Below are positions 32,211 to 40,129 of a stretch of 52,897 bases of DNA, in pieces. Every line of letters begins with the position of its first letter. The stretch's first letter is position 1. The DNA comes from Nostoc linckia z4. GTDB taxonomy: Bacteria; Cyanobacteriota; Cyanobacteriia; Cyanobacteriales; Nostocaceae. Location of the stretch: NCBI RefSeq assembly GCF_002608075.1, contig NZ_LAHA01000054.1:20-52916 (forward strand), in the 5' to 3' direction. Under the pieces are notes generated by a model that ran no database searches, had not been told where the DNA came from, and saw nothing but the letters and a program-made list of their open reading frames with translations. A program made the position numbers and the translations under genes.

Positions 32211-34196
32211 ATGAGTGTCTCGAATTCCTTGTTGGAAGATTTGTGCCGAGTTCTACCGGATTTACAACCTCAAATCTATTTCAAGTCTTCGTTGACGGCT
32301 CTTTCTCATGCAATAGAAGACCTAGTACTGGTAGCAACAGATCAACCCCTAGTAATTGCCAATTTTCAGCAGGAGCGTTTTTATCGCCAGGAAATTCCTC
32401 GTTATGAAAAAATTGCTCTGCATACAGACCAAGTTTATGTATTAGCTGCACCAGAGAGCGACTTTGGTATGGTTTCAGTTCCTTATGCAACCATTCCTTT
32501 TGCTCCTGAAGACGAATTAGCTAGAGAATGGCATTTGATTGTAATTGGTCAGCTATATTCGGCGTGTTTGATTTGTCGAGAATACGCTTCACCTATAAAT
32601 TCAGCGTCCATAGACCAAGCAAGGAAGTTTCAAGGAATTTGGACATTTGACCCCCATGTTTGTATTCAGGCCGCCCGCCTATTATTAGAGCGGATTCTCA
32701 CTTATCGACCAGAACTAGCCCCTAAAATCCAGCGAGCGCAAAGACGTTATCGACTGTTGAAGGAATCACAAGTCCAGATATCAATAAATAACACATTAGC
32801 AATTGATTTTAGACTATTTGCCAATCGCTTAGTCAGATATCTACAAGCTAGTCAATACAAACAACTCAAAGCTTATCGCACCATAACTAGCAAAGAGCGC
32901 AAAGAGCGATCGATCAATGCCATCGCTACTGCTATTCGCCGCTCTTTGAATCCCGAAGAAATTTTAACTATTACTGTTAGAGAATTAGGTCAAGTTTTTA
33001 ACGATTGTCGGTGTCTTGTTGATATTTATCAACCAGATAGTCAAAGACAACCTATTATTTATGAATCAACACCTCCAAGATTAGCATCTTTAAAGGGGGA
33101 AGTTTGGACATTAGCAAGTCATCAGCTGTTTCAAACTGCTTTAATGCCAAGTCCAACTCCAGGTGAAAACCGATCGCAAACTGTAGTGATTGCTGATATC
33201 AACCAAGATTTTGGATTACAGTCGCATCCACAATTGAAAGCCCAATTGGTGCGCTGGCAAATCCGTGCTTGTTTGTTGGTATCGATTTGCTATCAAGGAA
33301 CTTGGCTGGGAATGCTAGAACTACACAAACCAGAGGCTTATTTGTGGACAGAGGATGATGTAGCTTTAATAGAGGCCATCGCTACACAAGTTGGAGTTGC
33401 TTTAATGCAAGCACAGGCTTATAGCAACTTGGAAACTTTGAATCGTCAACTGGTAGACTTGGAACGCACCCAAAGTAATTTGATTGCGATCGTTGGTCAT
33501 GAACTGCGTACTCCTCTATCTACCATCCGTGTTTGCTTAGAAAGTTTAATTACAGAACCAGAAATGCCGCTTGACTTACAGCAGACAATGTTACAAGCTG
33601 CTTTAGACGATGCCGATCGCTTACGCAAACTCATCCAAGATTTTATTACCTTATCTCGCCTAGAGGGTGGATTAGTACGTTGGCAAATAGAGCCGATATC
33701 CCTTCAAGAATATCTAGATTTAGCCCTCAGCGGACTCGAATTGCGTCATAAATTACCTAAAATTGTTGTGGAATTGCCTCATTACTTACCGCCAATCCAG
33801 GTAGATGGAGAAGGACTGATTGAAGTTTTAACAAAATTACTTGACAATGCCTGTAAATTTACTGATAAAAGTGGTCAAGTTACTATTCGTGCAGACTTAT
33901 TAAATCCAGAAGAAGTTGACCCAGCCTTAGAAATATCTGCAAAAAAATCTGTGTTAAAAGTTACTATTGCAGACACAGGTAGAGGTATTGAGCCGAGTCG
34001 GCTAGAAACTATCTTTGAGCGTTTTTATCAGGAAGAAGGATTTTTACAGCGCACTGTAGGTGGAGCCGGACTGGGTTTAGCAATTTGTCGTCGAATTATT
34101 GATAATTTAGGAGGGAAAATTTGGGCTGAGTCTCTAGGGAAAAATCAGGGTAGCAAGTTTCATTTTACCGTTCCAGTTGCAGTACCTATTTCTTAA
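32211..34196 (+). CDS. Hybrid-free sensor histidine kinase with DICT and GAF domains
   Basis: From the ATG at 32211 the protein has 661 residues. The first 190 or so residues fit the DICT sensory domain (IYFKSSLTALSHAIEDLVLV ... WHLIVIGQLYSACLICREY). A GAF domain follows (about 240-400; AIRRSLNPEEILTITVRELG), then HisKA with the phosphorylated His in IAIVGHELRTPLSTIRVCLE, and HATPase_c with DNACKFT (N box), ADTGRGIEPSRLETIFERFY (G1/F box) and GGAGLGLAICRRI (G2). It is a soluble two-component kinase, possibly light- or metabolite-responsive. No response regulator gene is adjacent. Confidence 0.9.
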   Translation: MSVSNSLLEDLCRVLPDLQPQIYFKSSLTALSHAIEDLVLVATDQPLVIANFQQERFYRQEIPRYEKIALHTDQVYVLAAPESDFGMVSVPYATIPFAPEDELAREWHLIVIGQLYSACLICREYASPINSASIDQARKFQGIWTFDPHVCIQAARLLLERILTYRPELAPKIQRAQRRYRLLKESQVQISINNTLAIDFRLFANRLVRYLQASQYKQLKAYRTITSKERKERSINAIATAIRRSLNPEEILTITVRELGQVFNDCRCLVDIYQPDSQRQPIIYESTPPRLASLKGEVWTLASHQLFQTALMPSPTPGENRSQTVVIADINQDFGLQSHPQLKAQLVRWQIRACLLVSICYQGTWLGMLELHKPEAYLWTEDDVALIEAIATQVGVALMQAQAYSNLETLNRQLVDLERTQSNLIAIVGHELRTPLSTIRVCLESLITEPEMPLDLQQTMLQAALDDADRLRKLIQDFITLSRLEGGLVRWQIEPISLQEYLDLALSGLELRHKLPKIVVELPHYLPPIQVDGEGLIEVLTKLLDNACKFTDKSGQVTIRADLLNPEEVDPALEISAKKSVLKVTIADTGRGIEPSRLETIFERFYQEEGFLQRTVGGAGLGLAICRRIIDNLGGKIWAESLGKNQGSKFHFTVPVAVPIS

Positions 34197-34630
34197 TCAG
34201 GACTTAATACCAATTTTGGATTTTAGATATTTCGACAAACTCAGTACAAGTTTGGAATTTTGAATTAAAAACCTTTGCTAAAAGCTGTTTCCAAAAATTT
34301 TAAACAATGCTTTCTATACCAAATTGGTATAGAAATTTTAATAATAAGTTATTACCTAAATTTGATACAGTAATCCTATTTAATTTTTGAACAAATTCCG
34401 TACACTTTAGTTTTTATAACCCTGTTGGCTCTTGCCTATTGCCTATTGCCTCTTAGCTGCCTATACAGATCGCTTCATTAATTAAATTTGACTGCTATAT
34501 GTTACTTCATTTAAAAGTTGTGTTCTCTGCGTTTCTATAGTTAAATCAATTATGTCTTAACCACAGAAGCACAGAGAACACTGAGTCAAGAGAAATTTTC
34601 AGATAGGGCGTAAACTTGGAATGTTTTATT
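34197..34630. other. Intergenic region between kinase and frp
   Basis: The 434-base region between convergent genes holds a perfect hairpin TTTCTATACC-AAATT-GGTATAGAAA at 34311-34335 and a GCCTATTGCCTATTGCC tandem repeat near 34436-34452. The hairpin could end transcription of either flanking gene. No coding frame is supported. Confidence 0.6.
34311..34335. terminator. Perfect 10-bp hairpin between convergent genes
   Basis: TTTCTATACC and GGTATAGAAA pair perfectly around AAATT. It is 115 bases after the kinase stop codon and followed by TTTTAATAATAAG, so it could act as a weak terminator; strand preference is unclear. Confidence 0.45.
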
Positions 34631-34957
34631 TCACATTCTTGCAAGAGCAGCCACTTTGGTGATTTTATCTTTGTCAAGTTCGTTTAATTCATCAAGAGCT
34701 AACCAGCCCTCTTTGACTAACCTAGCAAACACAAAGATTAGTACGGAATATCTGTAGTCGTACTTCCCATCTATGTCATGTCTTCTTGCACTTAAAAAGT
34801 CATGTAAGCGCCACATATCATCAATTTCTGCGATCGCACTTGCTCTGTCACGAACTTCTTCGATCAAAGCACTGATTTCTCTTTCGTAGGCTCTTTTAAA
34901 AACTGTTTGAGCCAATTGTTTTTCTGCTGTAGACCACTCTGTGTCGCTCACTTGCAT
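34631..34957 (-). CDS. frp: Fluorescence recovery protein
   Basis: From the ATG at 34957 (MQVSDTEWSTAEKQLAQTVF) the product is 108 residues, the family length. It contains EVRDRASAIAEIDDMWRLHD followed by FLSARRHDIDGKYDYRYSVL, the strongly conserved FRP block (W-x-L-H-D-F-L-S-x-R-R). FRP binds the C-terminal domain of activated orange carotenoid protein and speeds its return to the orange form, ending non-photochemical quenching of phycobilisomes. It lies 132 bases downstream of ocp on the same strand, the usual neighbour. Confidence 0.95.
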   Translation of the reverse strand: MQVSDTEWSTAEKQLAQTVFKRAYEREISALIEEVRDRASAIAEIDDMWRLHDFLSARRHDIDGKYDYRYSVLIFVFARLVKEGWLALDELNELDKDKITKVAALARM

Positions 34958-35089
34958 TATCAAACCTAGAATATTATCGTTCCAGTCATTTTATATTGAG
35001 TTGCATGTTTTACTCCACAATAGGGGAACGCCCTGCATTACAGAGCGTTCGCACCAATTTGTCACAATTTACTCAAACTGAGTATCTTT

Positions 35090-36049
35090 CTAACGAACTA
35101 AGTTTAATAGTTCTTTGGGAGATGCCAGCAAATCAATAGCTACAAAGAAAATTTTATTATCAGGAGTTAGCAGGAATCTCCAAGCCATATTCATACCCAC
35201 AGCAGCACCAAACCAAGGAGTTTGGACTTTGCCGGTGACTTTCACTTGGGTAAAACCATCTTCAGCAGGTTCAACTACTCCTCTCTCTGGTATTAACTTG
35301 AGGTTTTGACAATCTTCTCTAAAAAACCGTAGGACACCTTCTTTACCAACTATCGGTCTTTGGAAGGGAGGTTGCAGCGCACCATCAGATGTGAATAATT
35401 CAATCAGCGCATCAAAATCGTTAGCGTTAAGGTTATTCATATAACTTAACACTATTGGGTTATCAACGCCTTCAATAGTGACTTGAGTTCGCTGTGATAT
35501 TTCTTTAGGAACAACAACAGGCTCGGAAACTCTTTTTTGACCATCCAATTTATTCGGGTCAAATCCCATATCAACTACAGAATTACGCAAGACTGTAATT
35601 TGCTGACCTGCATCAAGTTCCCTAATTGCTTGCAGAACAGCAGCAGCATTAGCAGAGAGCTTATACCCTTGGGGAATTGGTGCAACAATCCCTTGATCCA
35701 TCCATTTCCCTAACTGATACCAGAAACCTAGTTTGATGTTTGCAGACCAAACTGCGTATGTGCGGGTAATTGGTGTATCTGCTCGGTTTGCCAGATCGCA
35801 CATCACTTGTGATTGCTCGGTAAAAGACATTTGCCGAATTTGATTCAATGTCCCCTCAGCAAATTGCATACTTGCAGCTCCAGGAGCCGCAATAGTGATT
35901 GTCTTGCCCATTTCCAGGTAAGCAAACCAAATTAGTGCAAGCTGATCTTCAGCACTGAGCTGATTAAATCTTGCTATTGTTGCAGGTACAACATCAGCCG
36001 CTAATGTGTTGGGAAAGATACCACGAGCTGAATCAATGGTAAATGGCAT
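35090..36049 (-). CDS. ocp: Orange carotenoid protein
   Basis: The 319-residue protein has the all-helical N-terminal carotenoid domain (MPFTIDSARGIFPNTLAADV; LALIWFAYLEMGKTITIAAP; FWYQLGKWMDQGIVAPIP), a linker near 165-190, and an NTF2-like C-terminal domain (LSYMNNLNANDFDALIELFT ... MNMAWRFLLTPDNKIFFVAI). Tyr in LSYMNN and Trp in MAWRFLL are the conserved hydrogen-bond donors to the keto-carotenoid. Strong blue-green light converts it to the red form that quenches phycobilisome energy. The presence of frp next to it suggests the OCP1 type. Confidence 0.97.
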   Translation of the reverse strand: MPFTIDSARGIFPNTLAADVVPATIARFNQLSAEDQLALIWFAYLEMGKTITIAAPGAASMQFAEGTLNQIRQMSFTEQSQVMCDLANRADTPITRTYAVWSANIKLGFWYQLGKWMDQGIVAPIPQGYKLSANAAAVLQAIRELDAGQQITVLRNSVVDMGFDPNKLDGQKRVSEPVVVPKEISQRTQVTIEGVDNPIVLSYMNNLNANDFDALIELFTSDGALQPPFQRPIVGKEGVLRFFREDCQNLKLIPERGVVEPAEDGFTQVKVTGKVQTPWFGAAVGMNMAWRFLLTPDNKIFFVAIDLLASPKELLNLVR

Positions 36050-36436
36050 ATTGCAGTTCTACCTTACTAGATTGGTAACTAAAAAAAGTTCAAACAAAAG
36101 TTTTTAGGGGATGAAGTAGCACCTCATGTATCTGAGAATATCACAAAACTTAACTAAAAGATACAAAAGTTTAAATGGCAATCATAAATATAAGCCTACT
36201 CATGGCTAGAAGGTAATTCTGAAGGCTACTTGGAGAGTAAAAGATATCTGCGCTCCTTTGACATATGTAAGTAAGCTGTTATGCATTTAAGTAGCACTGA
36301 GATGGTTGACTGTTAACCGTTAACTGTTGACAGTCAACAACCACGCTAGTTTATGCTTTTTTAGCGCGCATTAGCTTAGAAGGCGATCGCACCCCACACT
36401 CCACTAAACTGGAAAGTAAGATGTCGGGATAAGTCT
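36050..36436. promoter_or_regulatory. Divergent region upstream of ocp
   Basis: This 387-base region lies between ocp (-) and the Uma2 gene (+). It contains an inverted repeat GTTGACTGT (36305-36313) with ACAGTCAAC (36330-36338) around TTAACCGTTAACTGTT-like repeats; related GTTAACAGT words occur at 3795-3812 and 38640-38670. The ocp promoter should lie in the AT-rich part at 36060-36200. No additional gene is seen. Confidence 0.5.
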
Positions 36437-37024
36437 ATGAACGCTACAACAGTCGCCTTACCTTCTATCCTCAAATTGAAAATTGACTTGACTGACGAGC
36501 AATTTTTCCAAATGTGTCAGCAAAACCGTGATTATAGATTTGAGCGCACAGCATCAGGAGAAATATTAATCATGCCACCTACAGGAAGCGATACTGGCAG
36601 GCGTAATGTTAAAATTACTACTCAATTAGATATTTGGAACTCTGAGAGTAATTTAGGTGAAGTTTTTGATTCTTCAACTGGTTTCATACTCCCTAATGGT
36701 GCGGAACGTTCTCCTGATGCTTCTTGGGTAAAAATTGAGCGGTGGAATGCTTTAACTCCAGAACAACAAGAAAAATTTGCTCCGATTTGTCCTGATTTTG
36801 TAGTAGAGTTGCGTTCTCCTAGCGATTCTCTAAAAGATTTACAAGAAAAAATGCAAGAGTATATCGAAAACGGCGTTCAATTAGGCTGGTTAATCGACCG
36901 CAAAAACAAGCGCGTAGAAATTTATTGTCCAGGTAAAAATGTAGAAATCTTAAACAATCCCGCTAGTTTGTCTGGGGAAAATGTCCTACCTGGATTTGTA
37001 TTGAATTTACAGAATATACTTTAA
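36437..37024 (+). CDS. Uma2 family (DUF820) protein
   Basis: The 195-residue protein shows the Uma2 core: FERTASGEILIMPPTGSDTG, RSPDASWVKIERWNAL, CPDFVVELRSPSDSLKDLQE then KMQEYIENGVQLGWLIDRKN. The D-x...E-x...K arrangement belongs to the PD-(D/E)XK nuclease fold, but no biological substrate is known. It converges on the 470-residue unknown gene with only 2 bases between stop codons, so neither has room for a separate terminator. Confidence 0.9.
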   Translation: MNATTVALPSILKLKIDLTDEQFFQMCQQNRDYRFERTASGEILIMPPTGSDTGRRNVKITTQLDIWNSESNLGEVFDSSTGFILPNGAERSPDASWVKIERWNALTPEQQEKFAPICPDFVVELRSPSDSLKDLQEKMQEYIENGVQLGWLIDRKNKRVEIYCPGKNVEILNNPASLSGENVLPGFVLNLQNIL

Positions 37025-37026
37025 CT

Positions 37027-38439
37027 TTATAGATTAACAAATACATGCCGCATTTGAAAACGACTTTCTTCCCAAAGTGGTTGCAAAGCCTGTTTAGCAG
37101 CATTTAGCTGAGCTTGGGAGAAACTAATTTTTCCGTTTTCTATTATCCAGATAAATGTCCGAGTTATTAAGTCTGCTGGAAAACTATTTTCATATTTATT
37201 GTTATTTATTTTTGCTACTTGCTCCTCTAAACAACTAATTGCATATTTAAAGTTATATTGCCTACAGTTATCAAGAATCTCTGTTTGTGTATTCTTCCAT
37301 TGAACCGCAAGCAAATTTCTGATAATGTAGTCTATCCCTGTAATTGAGGAATCAGTATTGCGGATTAAATCTGTAAATGCTTGATAATAAGATTGTAAAA
37401 TTGTAGCCGGAATATTTGTTTTAGATATATGCAACCAAGACTGAATGTCGCGAAGATAAGGTAATAAATCTTTAATTTCGTTAATTTGTTTAATTTCAAG
37501 GCGATCGCCTTTATAATTTATAATTTCAGCTAGTAATTCACTTTCAGATAGTTGAAATTTTTGTAAATAATAACTAATTACTTGGGGAATATATTTTTCT
37601 AATAACCAGTGCTTCGTGTATCTAGCTGTCCAGGTTCCTTTTACTCCGATATCTTGCTGCCAGTAAGTAACTTTTCCTTTTTCCATAGATTGTAAATAAA
37701 CATCATTTATTTTATATAAAATATTAATTTTATTATTGCTTGTTAATGATAAATAATTATCAATTTTAGGCAAAATAAACGCATGATCGCGAATTCCTCG
37801 ACTCACTCGAATTGAAATATCTTCACGATTAAACAAATGCCATTCAGACTTGCCTTTACTATAATCAAACTCATCAGCAAATTGCAGCATTAACTTCCAT
37901 AACTTTTCACCTACAGAAAATAAAATAAAACCCCGAAAATTTGCAACCTCTACAAATTCAAAATCCCACGTCTCCAAAGAATTTTCAAATTCAATTATTG
38001 ATTTTTTGTATTCTTGACAAACTGCATCAACACAAAAACACAAATCTAATGCTTCTATTTCAGATAAAATCAGCGTTATTTTTCCTAAATTCACCTCAAA
38101 AATATCTGTATCTAATTGTTTTAAAAATAAACGACAACTCCAATCTGGCTGGGTGTTTAATCCAATCATTAATTGATTTAAAATATCTTGATGGTTTAAG
38201 CTAATTTTCAAATTTCTGAAAATGATGTTGCTAAAGTCTATTTCACAATTTCCTTCTGCAAAAGCTTTGGGTAAATTACAGGCGATCGCTACTTTCGGTC
38301 GCACAACAATCAAGCGAAAATCTTCTCGTTTTATTGAAGGTTCAAAATTAGATGCTTCTAAAAAATCCTGTAAATCTGGATAGCGTCTGAGAATTTTTTC
38401 GATTAAATTATATTTAGCATTTCTCCAAAGATTATTCAT
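37027..38439 (-). CDS. Unknown 470-residue protein
   Basis: A long, AT-rich and Asn/Ile/Lys-rich soluble protein with no motif I recognise. Its N-terminal part (KILRRYPDLQDFLEASNFEP) and a central Trp-rich stretch (VTYWQQDIGVKGTWTARYTK) are the most distinctive. The C-terminal half looks helical (LQPLWEESRFQMRHVFVNL). It has no transmembrane segment. Its codon use is more AT-rich than neighbours such as ocp, which might indicate transfer. It stands alone between the Uma2 gene and a 790-base intergenic region. Confidence 0.7.
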   Translation of the reverse strand: MNNLWRNAKYNLIEKILRRYPDLQDFLEASNFEPSIKREDFRLIVVRPKVAIACNLPKAFAEGNCEIDFSNIIFRNLKISLNHQDILNQLMIGLNTQPDWSCRLFLKQLDTDIFEVNLGKITLILSEIEALDLCFCVDAVCQEYKKSIIEFENSLETWDFEFVEVANFRGFILFSVGEKLWKLMLQFADEFDYSKGKSEWHLFNREDISIRVSRGIRDHAFILPKIDNYLSLTSNNKINILYKINDVYLQSMEKGKVTYWQQDIGVKGTWTARYTKHWLLEKYIPQVISYYLQKFQLSESELLAEIINYKGDRLEIKQINEIKDLLPYLRDIQSWLHISKTNIPATILQSYYQAFTDLIRNTDSSITGIDYIIRNLLAVQWKNTQTEILDNCRQYNFKYAISCLEEQVAKINNNKYENSFPADLITRTFIWIIENGKISFSQAQLNAAKQALQPLWEESRFQMRHVFVNL

Positions 38440-38808
38440 TTTATAAATTGCTTAATTGATTCTGAAATTGACATGAAATAATCTACCTGATTTTATTCTC
38501 ATACTTAACAATTTATCAAGTAGTTTTAGATTATATGGTAATTAGCAATACTTTAGTAACAGTTATCGATATAATCTTCAGTGGCATCTACCTAAAAATA
38601 TTTATTATATCTGTAGTCTTTTAGACAAATTACGCAAACAATTGACCGTTGACTGTCAACAGTTAATAACTTTTGTGATAACCACTTGCAATACTTGTCG
38701 GTTAAGGGGAAAAGGGGAAGGGGAAAGGGGAAAGAAAAAACCTTTACCCTTTACCCTTTAACCCCTTCGGGGTGACGCTCCTTCGTCGCTAACGCTGACG
38801 CTAACGCC

Positions 38809-38846
38809 AGTCGCTCATGGGGGAAACCCCCAAGACCGCGCTGGCT
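38809..38846. repeat. REP-like palindromic repeat with GGGGG/CCCCC core
   Basis: GCCAGTCGCTC then ATGGGGGAAACCCCCA and AGACCGCGCTGGC form a stem-loop: TGGGGG-AAA-CCCCCA is perfect and the outer GCCAG/CTGGC also pair. A diverged relative interrupts the end of the gene at 48290-48922. It is a mobile-looking repeat of Nostocales. Confidence 0.75.
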
Positions 38847-38925
38847 CACCTTTTCCCAAAACCAAATTCCGAGTTGAAAATGCACAAAGCGAGCAGTATT
38901 GTAACCACTTGTGTTTTGAAGGAAA

Positions 38926-38953
38926 AACCCTACTGTTAATTAACGGTAGGGTT
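38926..38953 (-). terminator. Long near-perfect palindrome, possible terminator
   Basis: AACCCTACTGTTAA pairs with TTAACGGTAGGGTT with one G-T pair. It lies about 280 bases past the end of the acetoacetate-decarboxylase-like gene in its direction of reading. TTTTTCC follows on the minus strand, which supports a terminator role. Confidence 0.55.
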
Positions 38954-39232
38954 AGTTAATTTATTGTGTCGTTTTCTCAAGCTTATTAATTCATACTAAG
39001 TTGCGGTTAAAGATAGTAACTTGGGTTAGAAGTGGGGAGTGAGAAGATTCTGTTTAAAAGCAACTTAGTATCAGTGAGTATTTGAATTGTAAAAATTCCC
39101 AGATGTGATATTTTTTGGTGACTAGCTTGGGTTTTGTTGTTGTGGTTACGTAGAGAACTACACAATCAAAATACAGTATTCCGGATTTTGCTCGAAATAC
39201 ATTCACTAAGTTCACTAAGTGAGTGAAAAAAT

Positions 39233-39853
39233 TCAATCTATGAGATTTGGTGCATGAACTTGCAAATTCATCTGCTGATGACGCACAGTTAACCAAGGCT
39301 GTTCTAAACCTATTTCAGAAAAAGGACTTGCAGCAGGAATTTGTAAGTGAGAATTAATCAAACCCAAGAAAGACTTAAATTCAATGGAGAATATGAGTAA
39401 ATCACTACCCTTGATGCTGAAAGCAGACACGCCTAATTGCAAAGGCCATGCCCAACTTTGTTGATTATAGTTAAAACTACACAATTTCTGGTTTCCCTGA
39501 TGCACGCTAGCATATTCTCTTTCTAGGGTGAACTCAGCTAGTTCCTTTGGTAACCCCCAAATTTCTCGACCACCAGCTACAGAATCAGCATTATCCACAT
39601 AAATGTGCGAAATCCAAGGGCTGATTTTCCTTTGGCGATGAACCAAAGCCGGGGCAATAATTAACTCACTATACTCCAATACCGAGCCAGACCCATAATT
39701 AGCCAAATATACACTACCAATAGTTTTACCAGGCCACACAGAAATAATTTCTAGTTCCGAAGGAATCAAAGGGCGCACTCGGTTAATATTTACCAAATGC
39801 AGAGTTTGGATAGCGTAGCCTTGAAGTGTCCAAGGTGCTTGAGGATAAGGCAT
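39233..39853 (-). CDS. Acetoacetate decarboxylase family protein
   Basis: The 206-residue protein begins MPYPQAPWTLQGYAIQTLHL and contains GGREIWGLPKELAEFTLERE near residue 94, the conserved GRE-x-x-G-x-PK motif of the acetoacetate decarboxylase fold. This branch is common in cyanobacteria and distinct from clostridial decarboxylases; catalytic activity is unproven. It is monocistronic, with AACTCCTAACTCC-type repeats upstream. Confidence 0.82.
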   Translation of the reverse strand: MPYPQAPWTLQGYAIQTLHLVNINRVRPLIPSELEIISVWPGKTIGSVYLANYGSGSVLEYSELIIAPALVHRQRKISPWISHIYVDNADSVAGGREIWGLPKELAEFTLEREYASVHQGNQKLCSFNYNQQSWAWPLQLGVSAFSIKGSDLLIFSIEFKSFLGLINSHLQIPAASPFSEIGLEQPWLTVRHQQMNLQVHAPNLID

Positions 39854-40050
39854 AAGAAGGTTAGGAGTTAAGAGTTAAAAGTGAGGAGTTAGGAGTTAAG
39901 ACGCGATGAACCTGTGTCTGTACAAGAATTAAGAGTTAAAAGTGAGGATTTAAAAATAAAGTTGAAAATTTTTAATTAAGAATTAGTAATATTATTTCTA
40001 ACTCCTAACTCCTAATTTCTAACTCTCAACTTCTAACTCCTAACTTATTA
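39854..40050. repeat. TTAGGAGTTAAGAGTTAAAAG repeats between dnaK and upstream gene
   Basis: Tandem GTTAGGAGTTAAG and AACTCCTAACTCC units in both orientations occupy most of this stretch. They are the same low-complexity family seen at 28548-28695. No gene is present. Confidence 0.85.
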
Positions 40051-40083
40051 AAAAAAATCCCACCCAAGAAAAACCTTGGATGG
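40051..40083 (-). terminator. Rho-independent terminator of dnaK
   Basis: Read on the minus strand, CCATCCAAG, a TTTTT-containing loop and CTTGGGTGG form a stem with one G-T pair, directly followed by GATTTTTTT. It is 47 bases past the dnaK stop codon, a typical distance. Confidence 0.85.
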
Positions 40084-40129
40084 TTAATATGAAGTGGGGC
40101 AAAATAATCTTCCCGAAAAAATAGGAGAA

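Larger units (their letters stand above)
38440..39232. other. Intergenic region with palindromic repeats
   Basis: The 793-base gap holds GTTGACTGTCAACAGTTAA-type words (38644-38665), purine/pyrimidine tandem runs (38700-38765), a palindromic repeat with TGGGGG-AAA-CCCCCA core inside GCCAGTCGCTC...CGCTGGC arms (38809-38846), and a 28-base hairpin (38926-38953). No gene is supported; a short minus-strand frame at 39054-39296 is not convincing. Confidence 0.65.

Noticed and set aside
34301..34340. TATACC/GGTATA as a transposon end
   Set aside because: Only one hairpin without a partner; a terminator is the simpler reading.
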